Shown here piece by piece: positions 13,437-26,000 of a DNA stretch of 64,000 bases. The stretch covers positions 1 through 64,000 of the forward strand of contig WIXG01000160.1 of NCBI GenBank assembly GCA_009869945.1, written 5' to 3'. The stretch is from Mesaphorura yosii (taxonomy: Eukaryota; Arthropoda; Collembola; Poduromorpha; Tullbergiidae). How positions within the stretch are numbered: the first letter of the stretch is position 1; each line of letters starts with the position of its first letter. The position numbers were made by a program, and so were the translations under genes. The notes beneath the pieces were generated by a model. That model was not told where the DNA came from and searched no databases. It saw only the letters and a program-made list of their open reading frames with translations.

Positions 13437-16400
13437 ACAGCACAGGATGCGTCGTGGCCATTGTTGCATTGTTCGGCTTTCAGAGCGCAGCGACTCAAGG
13501 ACAGCAATTAAAATCCCGATGTCGTCTCTCGTTGGCCATTTTCTCCTTCGAGCAGTCTGCTTTAATTTGCAAATCAATCAAAGCGGTCGCGAATTGCGTG
13601 CGTGTGTCAACTTGACTTCCTTCTTTTGTTGGGCCATTTTGTTGTCTCTCTTCATGTAAATTAGTCTCATTAATCTGACATGACAATTATTGTACGTACA
13701 CAACCCCACTGCGACAGAGCTTTATCACTGATTTGAGTTAATGCAGTAAAAAGACGGTCACGACTCATGAGACGCAAAAGCACCGGCGACGTGTGAACAG
13801 CAAAAGCAATAATACTGATAAGGATAAGCGTAAAAGTATTTTCGAAGTAGACGAACCCATGAAACCTGTACGAAACTCGGCTCTCTTAGCTCATAATCTC
13901 ATAATTTATTAGCATGCTTACTTAATTAGTCGATTTAGTGATTAGCACGTGTTGTACAGCCAGCTAGAAAAACCGATCCGGCGCGTTGTGCAATTCTCTC
14001 ATCTCGTGTACGGTAATTTAGTTGTTCATCTCATTCATAAACGTTAAACGTAAATCGGTAAATTGAACTTTAGTGATTTTGCGAGTGAGCAGCGCGCTAA
14101 AGCGTAATTTAGTCGTAAGGCAGGCGCAGAGAAGAGAATAAAAATCGAATCTTCATGGAATTTCACCAGTCGCAGTCACAGCAATGCGACGCTGAAACGG
14201 GGAAAATAATAACATTTTTATCACGACGCGACCAGCAGCAGCAGCAGCAACGAGCACATTCATTCCGAGCCATTAAGCATTCATATATTCCAATTACACG
14301 TTACAAGGCAAGGACACGCGGGTATTAAAGTAATTTCGGCGGAAACAAGAAAGGGGTAGGCAGGCAGAATGCAGTGTTTCGGGAAGATTGCGTTGCGGCA
14401 AAAGGCGTCGGATTTGCCGCGATCCGCAAAGTCAATCAATTTTGTATTGGATCATTGCGTGATCATGTCGCAGTACAGTGGCAATAAATGCATGATGACG
14501 AGACCGCAACAAGAAACACGATGCGAGTACGACGCATCCGACGTATCAGCTTCGACATTTGGTTTCGACTGGTAATTGTAATGTTGAGATTCGAAATGAA
14601 GGTGATCAATGATTGAACAACAGAGGTACTTACGCGGAGGACGAAGATGAAGAGTCAACTGCCTGCTCTGCCTTGCTCATTGTGGTTTCTCTCAGCTTAG
14701 CTTAGCGTTTAGTGCTCATCTGCTCATCTGGTTCTTATTTTCCGATAATGATAACAAGATTGGAAGTGCATCGGCTAAGACCACACAGGACGAGTACGAC
14801 CACAGATCACTCCGACACTCATTTGTCAATGAATGTGACACTAACTACATAGCGAAGCATAGCGCAGAGTGCTTAACTCGCTGCGATGCATTTTTGCAAG
14901 ACCGCGACCGCGACCGTGCTGCTTTGCTTTTATCTCCACTCCAGATCCCTGCAGATCATGTTCATTACTCATAACTTATTTTTTACGATCCACAAATTGA
15001 TTATCAAGCTAACAAATGCCAAATGAGGTTTTATTGTCTTTTGTGCCCATAAACAACCAACAGCAGCAAGATTCCGACTGCTTGTTGGTCATAAAACTGG
15101 GCACGCAGGGACATGAACACATGAACTCAAGTGCGCTCTGCGAGAGGCGCACTCTCCGTCTCTTACTTTCAGTCTCAGTTTGCCCCTCTTGCATTTGGTT
15201 CAAGTTCCTATAAATTTTAAATGGATCTTGACTTGGTCTGAATTTAGCAGCAATTTTGCCAGTAAACGACGAACGAGCAAAATCTTGTTGGTCTTCTGCA
15301 TTGCCTTCCTTTAATGGCAATTTTAATAATTTACCACAATAAAGATGGATATCAGCAGCGGATGTAATTTACGGCGGTATTTTATTCCTTTTTAATGAAT
15401 AGCTTCATTAAGGATGTTTTGACCACTGCACTCGCTTAGCGCGTGAACTTAATCGCAATCTTAATGGCACGCAGACAAAATGGAGGTGATTGGCAAGCAC
15501 ATTAAATTTAATAAACTCCTCGCGCCGCATCAGCCAAATTACTTGAAAATTCTTCAATTTCATGTCAGGCGAAGGACAGGCGTCGCTCGGTGGAGGTGTC
15601 GATCGGTGCCCGTTTTAATTATTCAGACCACCGTCGAGCGAGCGAAGGCGAGCTTTTGCTTTCAGTCAGGCGCAGGGAACTTCTGCACTGCGCGGGTGCA
15701 AGGAAAACAATTGTAATCTGGATCTGAGATAAAGAAATAAACACGGACACGACTCGCATACTAAACAAGAGCTCAATGCCCAAAGCCAAGCCAAGTCAAG
15801 AAACTTACCTGCATTGCACTACACTCGCGTTCTGCGGAACGGGAGCACTTTTCGCAATTACGGCTTTTGTACTGCTGGTAAATTGCCGAGTGCGCGTGCG
15901 TTTGTGTATAATTTCTTTTATTGTTTTCGATTGATCATTCATTTGATTTGACTCCGGAGGCTATTCTTCTCGCTAATTGTACACGTCCCATGAAATTTAT
16001 CTCCGATCAGACCATTTGCATGAGTTTACATGAAAAAAGTCACTTCCTCTTTTGCATTTGGAGGCCATGTGTGGCAATTTAGTATTCTGGTGGCAAGCTG
16101 CTCGCTTTATCGCGCATATATCGCGAATGCAGGCAAAAATTGATCAAAACAGCACAACAAACTGCCAATAATTCGCAACAGCCATCAATATTCATATCGC
16201 AAAGAGGCGTGATGAAGTCATAAATTGTAGCGCAATCTGATCACTTGTGTTTGCAATTAATTTAAATGCTGATTTCAAGGATTTCTTGTTTCGTTGCTAA
16301 AAGTGTGCCCAGAGCAGATACGAAGAAGTGAGGAAAGATCTCTCGCACTTGAGTCTCGTTAAACTGTTGACGTTGGAGGTCCTGAGCTCCGAACTCGGAA

Positions 16401-17023
16401 CCCCAACCTAATTATCACTTACTCATTCCGAAAACATGACACGCGACACGACGAACAGCGCCTCGCTAATTAGCCGCGAGGAATCCTGATCTGTCGACTC
16501 TTCTCCGGTATCCAAAATCTAAGGCACTAGGCAGGCACATTTTTGTCCTGGACGCTGGAAGGGTGAAAGATGCAGTGCAATAAAAATGGGCATAAAGAAG
16601 TGAGTCGAAGTTGACTGTCGAGCTGCCGTTGTTAATTTGCATGTTTGCCCGCTCAAGAATTTGCCCTGCTACAGTTTTTATGTTGTGTAATTACTCGTGC
16701 ATCTTGAAACAATGTGGAGAAGATTCTTCCGGCGGAGGAGACGTCGTAATTTGAAAATAAATTAAAAGTCGAGACGCGTGTGCGTGTTTTATTTGCATTT
16801 CCACATTTCTCATTTCAGAATTCTTGCAGTGCGAGTTGGCAGAATTGTTTTATAGTTTTTAATTATTTATTCGTACGTAATTCACGTCCACGTCGCTTTT
16901 TACATTTTATTTTACAGGATCCGGAATAAATTAAAAGTTAGGAACTAAATGGGCCTAATTATTGCTAAATTGTCTCTTTGTGACATACACGCTTTAAACA
17001 CACCGAGAGAGGAGAGGTGCAGA
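13437..17023. other. Convergent intergenic region between engrailed and invected
   Basis: This 3.6-kb stretch separates the stop codons of the two convergent homeobox genes and must contain both 3' UTRs. On the plus strand an AATAAA lies near 14137 within AGAGAATAAAAATC. On the minus strand AATAAA occurs at 16906-16911 and 16866-16871, giving invected a plausible 3' UTR of 100-160 nt. I see no additional gene. Insulator or enhancer content is possible but unproven. Confidence 0.6.
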
Positions 17024-20000
17024 TCAATCCGAATCGTAGTCGTCATCGTCGTCCCCGTCCCCTCGCGCGGGGATCGTCGAATGGTTGTACAGGCCCTGCG
17101 CCATCAGCTGCAGTGCCAAACCGCCCCGCTGCCCAGTCGACTTTTTCAGCTTGGCTCGCTTGTTCTGCGCAAACAAAACAAAAGAGTCATTAAATTAATG
17201 CGTCATCCTGTCCATTCAATGGCCATTTGCATAATGTGGTCGTGTTTCTGCCACAATCGCCATTAATTCGCACATTAAATAAGCTGACAACTTTATCATC
17301 GAATGAGACTTGAACTTGAGTCTTTTATGAGGAATTTTTATTAATTACTGCTACGCAAACTTGCTTTTACGTTGCTTTGCCTGCTTGTCCCAAGTACAAT
17401 TAAAAAATCATTCATCAGTGTGCAAAAAGTGGAATTCCAACTTTGGATCGGTAATTAATATCTTCAAGCAATTTAAGAAATGGCTGCGCAAAATCAACAA
17501 ACGTTTCGTGACCATATTCGATACTCGACGATGACATGGGTCTTGAGTTTGTTTAATTACCTGGAACCAGATTTTGATTTGGTTTTCGTGGAGTCGCAGT
17601 TCCCGAGCCAAGTCTTGTCTCCTCTTCTCGGTCAAGTAACGATTCTCATCGAATTCGCGCTTCAGGCGTGCCAGCTGCTCGGAAGTGAATGCCGTGCGAG
17701 GTCGCTTCTCGTCAATTTCCTTCTCCTTCTTGGCAGAGCGCGAACGGCGCGTTCGGGGACCTGCGAAAATTGGCAATTAGAAAAAGTTGTCAATAATTTG
17801 CAGGGGTCACATCCGCATTTCATGGTCCAATTGCGCGAAATATTCAGAATCAATAACACAGTAGCGGCAGCAATTTGTCGGATTCGGATTAAAAAGTGTA
17901 TTCCCTCAGATTAAAAGCTCGACTCGGCTCGGGTCGTGTTCATTGATTCCGTGCGTACACGACACGACAAGGGGCTCGAGGGGCATGCACGACGGCAGTT
18001 TGAGAGGTCTGATAACGTGTGAAATATGTCACAAGTCAAAGGACTGGAAAAACAAATCAACGCAGTGTCGCAGAGCAGAGCGCGAAGGGTGCGACGGAGA
18101 AGAATTTAATAGTAAAAAAAGATCGTGGCATGTAAAAATGGGGAAATGGCAAGGAATTCGAACTCCTTCCCGACTCTGCCTCGTCTCCCCTCCGCCGTGG
18201 CTCGATTTAATACAATTTACCAAAGTGGAGAAGATAACACGAGGCCAAAGAGACACGACATGAATGCTTAAGCAATACAGTGGAGCTCATCATCATTACG
18301 CGTCTGCACTGCACCCTTTCACTGTTCACTCCATTATTAATCTTTCTCACCTAATTTTCATTTATCTCTTTCCATTAACTTTCTTCCCCTGCCTGCCGCG
18401 ATTTCTTCTTCCGTGATCTTTGCTCATGAACGCAGAAATGTGAAAGGCGAAAGTCATCACGTTAATGAGAAATGGAAAAATTCCAGCCGAAATGGAAGAG
18501 TGAAATTGTTTCGAATCAGATGCTGCCGAGAAAGAACGGCTGATGATTATTGCCGCAATTATTTATTGCAGGGCTCCACACCCAAAAGTCTGTCTCTTCT
18601 TCCTTCCTCGACTAATTAGCAGGGAGATGGCAACGCAAAGGAAAAGGCAACTAAATTTCCAAGGATCGCGTCGTCGTACATATTGTACTGTCATTTAATT
18701 TGTTTTTACGTCAACACAATAAATGATAATGTAATCTAATGAATGAACCTTCATTTACTTCATCCGACAAGCACGAAGCACGGCACAGAAGTCCGCTGTA
18801 AAACTTTGCGCCGCACTTTATTGCCATCAGTCATGCGATGGGAAGGAAACTGAGTGTCAACCGAGTCCCATACAAACGCCATTAACAAAACGGGGCACAG
18901 GAAACGAGTGCAAGAACAGCAAGCCAAAGGCCATGAAATGAATTTACGAGCCGTTATCCGTAAACAGGCCATTTCTATGATAATTTATTGCGATATGTAC
19001 ATTTGTACATACGTACAAGACGGGTCTTTCTAAATTATCACTTCAGGTAGCGCGGTGGCGCTGACGGGCGCGTTATTGATTAAGCCTGAGAATCCAACAC
19101 AAAAATCCCAAAAATGGTGTTTATTGATTAAATACGGGAGCCGGAATCAAGACTCGTGGATTATTCATGGCAGGTGAAAGGCAGAAACAGATAGGACCAG
19201 ACTGGGGCTCAGTACAGCACAAACACCACACCCACATGCAGTGATGGCGATGGTGACGGCGTTGGCGGCGGTGGCTACGTGTGAAAAGATCGTTTACAAA
19301 ATGAATTGTAATGACACGGTGCGGTTGACAAGCTAGGCAAGTCGTGGAAAATTATGAACCCGACAAATATATCAATAGAAATAATGTCAGGCCAGGCATG
19401 GACGAAAGATCAATAATACTTTAGCTTGGCCTGCCACTGCCAATGCGTTGGCTCGGCTTGCAGGCTGTGATTATGTCGTACGCGTGCAAACTACTCAATT
19501 ACTCATTGCCATTGCTGGGCCCTGGCTCTAATAACGAAGTGGATTCGCAACACACAATTTCGCAATTAAGTGTCAACGGTCGTTCGGGCCAGGCCAACAT
19601 GCGATGCAGCATGCAAGCACGTCGTGTGTCACACACAATTATGATCGATGTGCTGTAAAGAGGAAAATTCTGTGCTCTGCTCGAAGGCGAAGTGCGTTGC
19701 GGTGAATTGAAATTGAATAAGCGAGAACTCGGCTGCTCGGTGGTTGGTTGTCGTTCTCGATTCTGCATTGTCAACTCAATTGGGCGCTCATTGGCTCTGA
19801 CATGTGACACGTTGTGATACGCGAACGCGAGCGAGCGACAAGTGAGAACTCGAAACACAAAATCCTAGACTCAGGCTACGAGAACACATGAAATGGGAAT
19901 GAGAACATGTATGAAAAGCCTAGCCGAAAAGCGGCAACTGCTCTAATCAGGCGGGCAGGAGTTGAGCAGGCAGAATTTGGGTGGTGTGTTGCTTTGTTTT

Positions 20001-23000
20001 GTTTTGCTACTTACTTCTTCCTGTAAACCAACAAAATGAACACAAACATAAGAATACTGTCAACATAAGAGTACATGTTAATTGCTAATTGCTGAATGAA
20101 AGCTATTAATAGACAAGCAGCAGGCTGAAGAGCGAAGGCCACCACGCTTGCGCAGCGGAATTAATTAGCATGAAAGCGAGCCGGCGCAGCGCAGAGAGAG
20201 TTTACATTTTCTTTATCATCTCGAGCCTTGAGGGCATCTCATCATGAGCTGATGTTGAGTCTCATCGATCGCGTATCACGTTATTGTTGGGCTTACTCTT
20301 ACGTAACTCAATCTTTTATCTAAGACGAAGGCGAAGCAGTCTCAGCCTCAGCGTAATCTTAATTAGCGTAAGGCCGCTTTGCCGCCTCGCCTCGTCTTGC
20401 CTTGTCGATCGGTAATTAATTGAGTGTCATTCAATCGTCTCGACGTGCAGTTGCTACAGATTGAATTTGCATTTATAAATCTTTCATTACGTTCTGGCGG
20501 TCTTTTGTCCGCCTGAGCAGTGGCCTTGAAGGCATGGCTCGAGAAACATGACGCTGGAGCAAAACAATTGACTTTGGCACCTTTTGTCTGTCCGTCTTTG
20601 CACTTTCTGCGTGGCGTGAGAAAGACGACCGAAACCGCGCTGCGGCGCTGTCAAGACTTCAATCTGAATCTTGTTAACCTTTCAAACAGAAAGGATAGGT
20701 AAGGTAAAGAAGGGAAAGGGACGGACGGTGACTGAACCGCAATAACGAGATTAAAGGGAATTATCTCCCGACCTTTTCCTTGTGATGCCTTGTATTTGTA
20801 ATATTTGTACAAGCACTGCGAGTAATTCTGATTGATGTCTGTCTTTCGCGTGGTAAACAAGGCAGAACGGTCTTGTCAAATAATATTGACATTATCTGTC
20901 CATTCTTGTGCGACTGAGACGCGACCGACCGCAACGACGACTTGGCTTTCATTTTCTGCTGCTGAGCCAGTTTACGGCAGTTGGAAGTCAGGAGCCCGTT
21001 CACCGTCCATGGTGGCAGTTGTCTTGTGCAGGGCATCGCAAAAAATTATAATTGCACGGCAGGAATGAATTCGAATTGCAATTCGAGGCGCATTAAATAT
21101 TCTAATGAAGCTCCTCTGCTCGGCTCCTGCGAGTGAATAAATTTCGATCATTGCAAACTCAGCTGAAACTGGTTTTGAGTTGCCAAATGCTTCCTTCGCT
21201 TGGTGCGGGAGCCACAGCCACAGCCAAACCCCGGCTGGCTGGCCGGCCGAGATGAATGGGAAAAGGAAAGTCGTCAAAACATGCGTATGCGTCGTGGAGA
21301 TATGAACTTTCGATTGCTGTTCGTAATAAATAATAAGGCAGGCATTGGGCAAGGAGATCGGCCGGCCGTGTTGTTGTGACGTGCGTGGAATGTCTCTATT
21401 AAGCGAAGCCACACAAGTCGCTGGCCGCGGTTGACGGCCCCACAGCGAACGAACGTGGTCAGCGTCAGCAGCGAGCGAGCGGGTAATGAAGACCCCACAA
21501 CGGTCGGCCGGCCCCATTCTCCACGTTCCCACTGCCCTGGCCATTAGCAACCTGTATTTGTTAAGTCGCTGCTCGTCGGACTCTGCCGCTTTGTTGCTGA
21601 ATTAGAATGTTAACGTGCTTAATCTCTCATTACCCATCTTAGCATCGGACTCTCTTGACTTCTGTCTGGAAGATGAGATTATTATTTCACGAGTAATATC
21701 AATTGAAGGGTTCTCCAACCAGAACGAGCTCAAGCCACTCGGCAGTCCGTCTCACCAGTGCAGAGATTTTATGATTGCTTTTATAACAGCATAATTTATA
21801 AAGTACGCAGACGCGCACTGAGCGCGCATGAATTCTTGCCCATCATCGAATTGTCATAATCATGGCTCGAGTGAGGATGTTCTCCACGCACTCGCTTCTG
21901 CTGTGAATGAATGGGACTCCTTTGATACTAATTTCCCTGTTATTACGCACTTCATCACTTTACGCACTGCACTGCTTCTCATCGACCTTCTTCACTCCAG
22001 CAGAAATCAAGCACGCGTCTTCTCGGTGCATTCATCTCAAGTGGTACTTCACTGGGACCTGCATTGTTCCCTTTGCGTCTCGTCTCGAGTTTCCAAACGC
22101 AAAGGTGCAGGCGTCATGATTCGTGAAGTGCCTCCGATTAAATTAAATTCACTCCTGTCCGTTTCTGATATCATTCTCTCCTGTTTTAATTACATCCGTT
22201 CCACCGAATTCACATTTGCATGGCATTTACATTTGCATTTGCATGCGAAAATTCACGCACTGGCTGGCTGGCCCCATAAATTACTGGTTTCCACGCCACG
22301 CCTCCTGAATTTTCCAATTCCGCGCAGTCGCAGTCGCAAATTAACATGGCATGCAATTTGATAGTCTTGCATTTGCAATAATTCTTTGTTTGATCAAAAA
22401 AGTACAGGCCACGCAGTAAAGCGAACACATGACGACTGCGCGCTGCTTCTTGTGAGTAGCAGTGAGCAGTTAGCAGTTGATGATGATACGTAATATGATT
22501 ATTATGTGATACAAGCGCTGCGTGCGTGCGTGTGGTCCTCTCGCAATGTAAAAATGCAATCGTATCTCTGCCTGCCTGCCTGTTCCAAAGGTTTACTTTA
22601 TAATCATAATTTCTCATGCATTCTTCTGGCCTGCCTGGCTTGGCTTCCTCGTCTCGATTCCAATACGAAGAATTCAACAACTGTTTCATTGTTGTATGTA
22701 AGCTCGCACTGTGTATGCGTATCAATATCACTCGTCTCCACGGATTATTCATCATCCTTTCTCAGCCTGACTAGCTTGCTGGCTAGCTGGAGTTATTAAG
22801 CGATTCAGACGATGAATGAAGATGTTACAAAAGACCAACAGCAGAAACAACACAAGAAGAAATGAACACAAGCTGTCAAACTGAACAGCAACGCAGGTAA
22901 AATATTAAACCCAAAATTCCTGCACTGCACTGCTCAGCAACTCGAACGATCGACTGACTCAATTCAATGAATTGACTTTTTACTTTTGCCCCAAAAACGA

Positions 23001-26000
23001 CGACGTGCAGACGACCTACGAGACAATTGAAACTCGCTCCTGCTCATCCTTCCATGACAATCTTGTCATCTCGGCCCAACTCACAATTCCTAAATTTATA
23101 AAGGTAGCAGTGACATTCTTCACGAGTCCATCTGCTCAGCAGCGTCCGCTCTTCGCTGTAAACCTTAATTGGTGACTTTTACCTTGTTTTTGGTGTCTTT
23201 TACCATGCGAGTGTTGGTCTAATTACAAATCTCGCCTTTTCATCTTAATTCACAAGTGCAGCGTGAGCATAAGAAAAGGGTCAATCAAACCCTTTCCTTA
23301 AGGCCATTGTCGGCATGTCGGTCAGACGTTTCAAATGCACATCGCACTTGCACTCTGCCTAATAATTGTCTCACTAATGGCGATGCACCTTTCGATTCGA
23401 TCTGCTCTTCGTGTTCCTTCGACCAGGGCAAACGGTGCTGCAATGATGCGAGATGACAAGCTCCGGTATTTAACCCTTTTATTTTTCCAATTGACTTGAT
23501 ACGGATCTGATCCACAAATAAATCGAGGTGAATAATGCCCTCATTATTAATTTACACATGAGCGGGCGGCCGAGACTGTGAGAGTCCGCACCGAGACTCG
23601 AGAATTCGACTGGAATGCTCTGAGGGCCAATTATCAAATATTTTGTGACATTCTCCGTAATAACATCGTCACTGCAACGCAATGGATTAATCCAATTGAA
23701 GACGCGCAACTCGTTATTATTAGAAATCGCGTCGACGTACCAAAGCGTCAGCTGCGAGCGCCGAGCGTCCTTTTGCAACGAGGAATTTTAATGGACAAAA
23801 TGTGTAACACGGCTATACATTTTGTCGATCGAGTGTCTTAATTATAATTCTCGGTGTGAGGTACATTTTTAGCGGAGCAGCCACGACCAGATTGGCTGAG
23901 GTACAAGAAAAAGACATGGCGGAGAAATCAATGCGAGTACGTGCCAACTGCTTGCCATTTTACAGCCTTCTGCAGCTGGTTTGCGTTCGCGTGGTATAAA
24001 GCAAATGCCGGGATCTTCCGGCTCAAAGGCCACGCAGATCACGAGATCATGAATACGAAGCACACAAGCACACGGCGCGGCGTATCTTTCAACGCATGTA
24101 TACGAGAGAATCCCTGCCGTGAATTCGGAAGGGAAAACGAGAGATCAAAAGAGATACACGTCCAGAATCCGGATCAGCATACGGTACAAAGGCAGGCTGA
24201 AGGCTGAATTGATAAATCCGTGTTTGACCGACCCGGGCTCAATTTTTTAAAGGTGAACTGGAAAAGAGCAACCGCAACCCAAAAGTAATTCGGAACTCTT
24301 TTGATGTTGGAGCATTAAAAAGAGCATCGGTGAAGATAATCTAATCAAAGATCCTGAAATCTGTGCGATGCGATGCAAAGCAATGAGATCACGGTTGAAT
24401 GCAGTCTGATGGCTGATTACACATTACACGTACGTTGCACGAGATGAGATGCATCGCTCGTTTCATTCATGCCGGGCTAAGCGAAACTGAAATTGAGTGT
24501 GCGTACCACACAAGAGAATGCTCATTTGGGTTCATAACAAGCGAGAGCGTATTATTAACGTCCCAACAATGCGGAGCTCACTTCAAATTATCCACTCAAC
24601 TCAACATCGTGTCGTGCCTGTGCTTGCCTGCCTGCCTTGTGAGGTGGTCGAAGTCGTCAAAACTCTGATGCCCTCTGCTTTGGCTAGCGAGATGAGTCGG
24701 AACGCAAAACCTTTTGACAAGCCGGCGGCAGGTATTACAATCACTCAAAGCGGCCAGAGCAAAATATTTTGTGTTTGTGGACGCAAATCTGGTCTTAATC
24801 CGACACTCACTCAAAACCCATCGATCGACATGTTGACAACGCACGTCAAAGTCAAAATTCAAAATGTTGACAAAGCACGATTCATGTCGCCCAGCATTTC
24901 ATTTCTTTCCGCAGATTTATGAACACGACTACACGGCACAGGCACGATTCCAATAAAGTTGTACACTCGTATCGCCTATCGCATGCATGTAGTGATTAAT
25001 ATCGCATTTCGTCTTTGTGAGTAACCAGCAAAATTCAAAATGCTTGTCGCACGCAATGAAATGATTTAATTTCATTTCACCGTGTAAATCGCGAGTCCGA
25101 TCTCCTGTCTACTTTTCTACAGAGTTTTCTAAAGACCCGACTTGCAGATTGCCAGTCATTGGTTAAAAACCGTTTCGTGATTTTCCCATCACTGCATGCA
25201 AAAAAGGTTCTTTCGATTTCGTTTTCAGTGTCCAACTCCCACGCGCAAGCGCGTCGAAAAAAATCGAGTAATTAAGTCAATTTGGAATTGGACAAAGACT
25301 AATTACGCGGACACTGAAGCAGACGGACTTGCGTTGAATTCCGAATGGTTACGAAATTATGTTTACGATGCGATTGGCTCATGAATTTTGTTAAACAAGC
25401 GTGTTCGAGCAGAGGGTCCGCTCGCTTGTAATGGGAAGGAAGTGAGCATGAGCACCGAGACTAAACCCGAGTCGATAGCCGAAAACTCGTCGCTTATCAC
25501 GTCGGCTGTATTTTTATTGTTTCTGCCCCGACTTCCTCCCTGGAAATAAATGATCATGTCACGGCCACTTCCTTACGAATTTGTCATCCCGCATAACAAA
25601 CGTTAGTCAACCAACCTACAATTTGGCAGTGCAGTGCATTTCTTGGAGGAATTCTTCATGGGTCCTTGAAGCGATTACGAATGAACAGACTGAGCAATTA
25701 CGTGATTGAGTGCCGGTGGCCAGTCGATCATCGTTGCCACTGCCATTCAGTGCATTCAGCTTTCTGACTCTGGGGAGCTTAAGTAGATTAAATGAATTTA
25801 ATGCTGTGTAATAACAATAATTGAATTAGGCGATGAGATCCCACACCACCACCAGCACCGCAGAAGGCTATTAAGATAAGGACTGGAATCAAGAGTCGTG
25901 TCCTCAGAGATTTATTTATGGGACCGCAGGAGTCACAAAGCAGAGCAACGTATAGAATTGGTTGGGGAGACACGAGATAGAATCGAATGAAATCGAAATC

